The notes below the pieces were generated by a model. The model was not told the origin of the DNA. It was given only the letters and a program-made list of their open reading frames with translations, and made no database searches. Made by a program: the position numbers and the translations under genes. Below are positions 60,786 to 64,000 of a stretch of 64,000 bases of DNA, piece by piece (the stretch's first letter is position 1; each line of letters begins with the position of its first letter). Origin of the DNA: Prochilodus magdalenae (taxonomy: Eukaryota; Chordata; Actinopteri; Characiformes; Prochilodontidae); NCBI GenBank assembly GCA_024036415.1, contig JAMWET010002875.1, positions 43,501-107,500 on the forward strand, written 5' to 3'.

Positions 60786-61115
60786 TGAGCTCCGCCCGTC
60801 GTTTTACATAGCCAATAGATTAATCTCCTTCCATCCAGTCGCTGGCTGAGAGAGTCAGACCGGACTAGCTCAGCACAGATCAGACCTGTCTGCAGCTCTC
60901 TGGCTAGTTTAGTACTCCAAACTTACACTTCTACACAGAAGCTCCGAGAGCGGGGCTCTTGCCTCTTGTGTATCTAACCTTCGTGTTGTTTTAGATAAAA
61001 CACCTCCTTTTCTGTGGTTCCGTGTGTTACTGTACTCGATAAAACTACACCGGATTATTCAGATCAGTTCACAGCAGGAGCGGGAAACCGCAGCATGACG
61101 AGACTTCAGTACAGG
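60786..61115 (+). promoter_or_regulatory. candidate first exon ending at a donor
   Basis: A moderately CG-rich stretch with ATG at 61095 (ATGACGAGACTTCAGTACAG) is followed by GTAGCG, a fair donor. It would give only seven codons before the splice. No downstream exon was recognised. It could be transposon-derived, being next to the palindromic cluster. Confidence 0.2.
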
Positions 61116-61789
61116 TAGCGAAAAAGCTCAAACCCTGTTCAGACTCAGCTACTCTGCAGATCAGCGCAGTGGAGACCGCAGCGCGGTGACATAGACTAAA
61201 TACACTAGTGACTGTTTTAGTTTATTTTTATTTTCAATATTAACATTACTACTACATTTTAAAACAATAAACAATTAGAACTGTGCCATTGTTTGTTTGT
61301 AATCAACATTTTATTTAAAAAATAATATATTAAATAATAAAATTTTAGTAATTAAGTTTAAAGAACAGATCATTTTAAAACATTTAACTTTACATACTCC
61401 AGCTAAAGGTACCCTAGTCAAAAATATTTGAATATTTGCCGTTATAGCCTTAATCATAGCAAGATTCAAGAAAAGATTTTTTATGAACAGAAATCTGCTT
61501 CTGGTCCCATACTCATAACAAGCTCAATACTGTAAGCACTAGCATTAGGTCATACAGAGTACTTCAGTGTAGGGTGGCGTGCAGACACTGAGACAGGTGA
61601 TCAAGACTGATCACCCACCATTAGCACATTACTATGCTCTTGTGGCTGAAGGCAACTAAATCCTCACAGCAATGTTCCAAACAAGGTAGTCAAAGTCTCT
61701 GTTAATACCTTTGATTTCAGAAGAAGTGCTGGAGGAGTGTCTGTAGGCTGCTGTACATAGTCTATATAATCTGGTGCACTTGGTGTGGA
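61116..61789. other. AT-rich DNA, nothing recognised
   Basis: Apart from short A/T runs I see no exon or repeat ends. Confidence 0.4.
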
Positions 61790-62024
61790 GGTTGATTGCC
61801 CTCAGCCCCACTGAACACCTTTGCGATAAACTGGAATATCAACTATGAGTCTGACCTTGTTTAACCTCGGTGTCTGAACTCGCTAATGTTCTTTTGACTA
61901 AATGGACCCGAACTTCCACATTCACACTCCGGAATCTTATGGAACGTCTGTCCAGCAGTGGGATGTTCCACAAGCACACACAAGTGTGTGACCACATGTC
62001 CACATACCTTTGGCCATATAGCAT
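61790..62024 (+). mobile_element. Tc1 3'-end fragment
   Basis: TTGCCCTCAGCCCCACTGAACACC encodes a diverged version of the SPDLNPIEHL region. Coding-like DNA continues to GAACGTCTGTCCAGCAG, then the 3' UTR TGTCCACATACCTTTGGCC and TATAGCA terminus. It is the same group as the 27684 element (ends CACTATATGGCCAAA), in plus orientation, 5'-truncated. Confidence 0.7.
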
Positions 62025-62202
62025 TCATTTTTGCATTGACACTTGCACACAGGACCCGGTCCGGAACAAACCCGGAACAGCACTGGCCCAGATCTCTAGT
62101 TTTTTGTGCTCCTCCAGTCTAAATACAGACCGGATTTGGTTACCGTCACCCACCTCTGGAACGGCTCTGGCTCAGTTGTGGTCTCCACACTTTCACTTAC
62201 AC

Positions 62203-62421
62203 CTTGTATCCACACTCACTGTCCATTTCATCAGCTCCACTGACCATATAGGAGCACTCTGTAGTTCTACAGTTACGGACTGTTGTCCATCTGTTTCTCG
62301 GTTCTTTGTTACCCAGTGCTGCTGCATGCAGCACATCAGGTGGGCTGCAGTCTGTACCTGTAGATCTACAAAGAGCTCTCATATGGCCAGTGGAGCTAAA
62401 ACATGGACAGTGACTGTAGAT
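62203..62421. repeat. palindromic dispersed repeat fragment
   Basis: CTCACTGTCCATTTCATCAG, CTCCACTGACCATATAGG and TGTAGTTCTACAG are followed, after a short spacer, by the inverse order (CTGTAGATCTACAAAGAGC, CATATGGCCAGTGGAGCT, GGACAGTGACTGTA). A long imperfect hairpin of about 200 bp results. It is the same family as 63778-64000 and 24738-24870. Confidence 0.75.
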
Positions 62422-63777
62422 GAGCACATACATGTACATACAGACCCACAGACACACACAGACTTGGACACAAAACAATTTATTTAAAAAAGTAGTAAAC
62501 AAATGTGCTGATTTAAACATATTAAAGAATGTATCATTTTAACTATTGTTTTATACCAATTCGGTATGGAACAAACAAACGACCTTGCATAGCTAGGTAT
62601 GTAAGTATATGATTACTCATGATTAATCATTACTGCTGCCTCTGGTTAGGTGGGAGCGCCACAGGATACACCATTCTTTTTAACAGCACCTGTGAAAGTA
62701 AGGAAATCATCATCATGATTAGTAACCAAGCAATAAATTCAACTACATACCATTTTTCCTGATAATCCATGTAATGTGCATCAGTTCAAAGACATGACAT
62801 TTAATGTTGTCAGTGTTTGTAAATTTACACTCATTCTGAAACTAATGAAGCAACATGTTTCAAAACAGTTACTATTTAAGACGTAGGACATTATGCAGTG
62901 TCCAAGACCATCTTGAAACAGCTCATGTAAATCATGCTTGGATATTAAAGACACATCCAGGAAAAGGCAGAGGCCAGTATGTCCAGGAATGCGGCAAGAC
63001 AGTACATTAGTAAGACTGTTTAGAAGTTTTATAGACGTATATTTGATTGGATGCATATTTACACTAAAAATGATTTTGTACCTAATTCACATATAGTGAA
63101 ATACCATGTTCTCAGACTTTCAATGGGGAAATGTATTTAAATATAAATGTATAAATGGCTTGGTCAGTCAGGAATTTCACTTTTCAGTTTCAAAAAACTC
63201 TTTGTTGGGATGGTAGTCAATTTGGGATAATTATTTTGCTATAGGATTAAGCACTGTAAGTACTTTAACAATCATTAACTGGGTCACTGTGTGTTTATGG
63301 TTAGTGTACGAGTGTACATGTATCACTATTTCTTAGCAAGCTGTTATTAATTAAACTAATCATCATCTAGTTCTGCATCAGTGCCTTCCACAGCAGGCTA
63401 TGAGAACATGGGGAGACGAGGGCAAGAATATTCTCAGGTTGAATATGAGAATATTCTTCCTCCTCACTGCCACAGTCTTCAAAAATGGCTATGGTGTAGG
63501 TGAAAACAAAATTACTCAGGTGTATTAATGATTTTAATGGTATCTCATTGTCATATTTTGACAGTATTAAGCAGTAGTGTATAGATACATATAATAGTAA
63601 TTTTTGTCAACAAATAGTACAAGCTTTACACAAATATTGTTTTAGTGTTACACAAGGGCAGAAGAATAAGTTCGGTATGCAGTCGTACATGTGGAGTTCT
63701 TAACCACCTGGACCTCATGGTCAGTTAGAACTGTATATGTTACGTTTGATGCCTCAAGAGTCTCTAGTTCATAATAC
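62422..63777. other. AT-rich DNA, nothing recognised
   Basis: No exon is supported. The minus-strand frame at 62781-63056 has no domain. GAGAATATTC and its partners at about 63420-63455 make a small inverted repeat. Confidence 0.4.
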
Positions 63778-64000
63778 ACCAATCAGACATAATATTAAAA
63801 CCACCTCAAAGCATCTTCACTCCTTATCCATGTTTTCAGCTCCACTGACCATATAGGTGCACCATCTACAAGGTGGAGCTGCAAGGTAGGAGTGTCTAAT
63901 AGAGTGGACAGTGAGTGGACACAGTGTTTAAACACTCCAGCAGCACTGCTGTGTCTGATCCACTTACACCAGCACCACGTCAGGGTTACTGCAGATAATG
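63778..64000 (+). repeat. start of an AATCAGACATAATATTA-family element, cut by window end
   Basis: Opens ACCAATCAGACATAATATTA, then CTCCACTGACCATATAGG. An internal deletion joins it to CATCTACAAGGTGGAGC, GTGTCTAATAGAGTGGACAG and GCTGTGTCTGATCCACTT. The order matches a dispersed family abundant in characins and catfishes. It runs off the end of the window. Confidence 0.75.

Noticed and set aside
62203..62421. Hairpin considered as a microRNA precursor
   Set aside because: The hairpin is the palindromic arrangement of a dispersed repeat family with other copies in the window, far longer than a typical precursor.

Overview
This is vertebrate DNA, almost certainly from a ray-finned fish and probably an otophysan (characin, catfish or knifefish relative). 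It has spliced genes with GT-AG introns, is AT-rich and full of microsatellites, and carries many Tc1/mariner, hAT, LINE and SINE-type repeats of kinds common in teleosts. The assignment to a fish group is inferred from repeat families I recognise; no species-specific marker was seen. I found no tRNA, rRNA, CRISPR or prokaryotic features.

Three genes look functional. FAM234B lies on the + strand at 19174-39538 in 13 coding exons (about 654 aa), a single-pass membrane protein with an FG-GAP-like ectodomain. SMDT1 (EMRE), the small essential subunit of the mitochondrial calcium uniporter, lies on the + strand at 54477-57020 in 2 exons. NDUFA6, a LYR-motif accessory subunit of complex I, lies on the - strand at 58490-60373 in 3 exons. 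SMDT1 and NDUFA6 are tail to tail, as in mammals, and both proteins belong to the mitochondrial inner membrane.

Layout: 1-543 is a three-unit 184-bp tandem repeat. 544-4700 is mostly unassigned, with one candidate first exon and a GC-rich block. 4874-8360 is a large inverted repeat with 0.7-kb arms around a decayed DUF4806-family gene. 8656-9800 is a dispersed teleost repeat. 12232-13766 holds the last exon of a teleost-expanded family (frameshifted), a degenerate second copy of part of it, and a poly(A) tract. 14044-16470 is a dead Tc1 element followed by a Tc1 relic split by a LINE tail. 19106-40700 is FAM234B. Its 5.7-kb intron 7 is a transposon graveyard: a Tc1 containing a hAT MITE, a nearly intact Tc1, a deletion-derivative Tc1 and further fragments.

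40700-54400 has no gene. It contains a deleted Tc1 copy, and a LINE 3' end split by two tandem 2.3-kb elements with a ladder of four extra 3' ends (Helentron/HINE-like in organisation). 53892-57020 has MITE ends against the SMDT1 promoter and a TTAA-flanked piggyBac-like MITE in the SMDT1 intron. 60374-64000 has palindromic GC-rich repeats, a Tc1 3' end and two fragments of another dispersed family.

I saw no clearly new cellular system. The most unusual structures are the inverted-duplicated DUF4806 locus, the tandem element with its 3'-end ladder, and the duplicated hAT-in-Tc1 junction.
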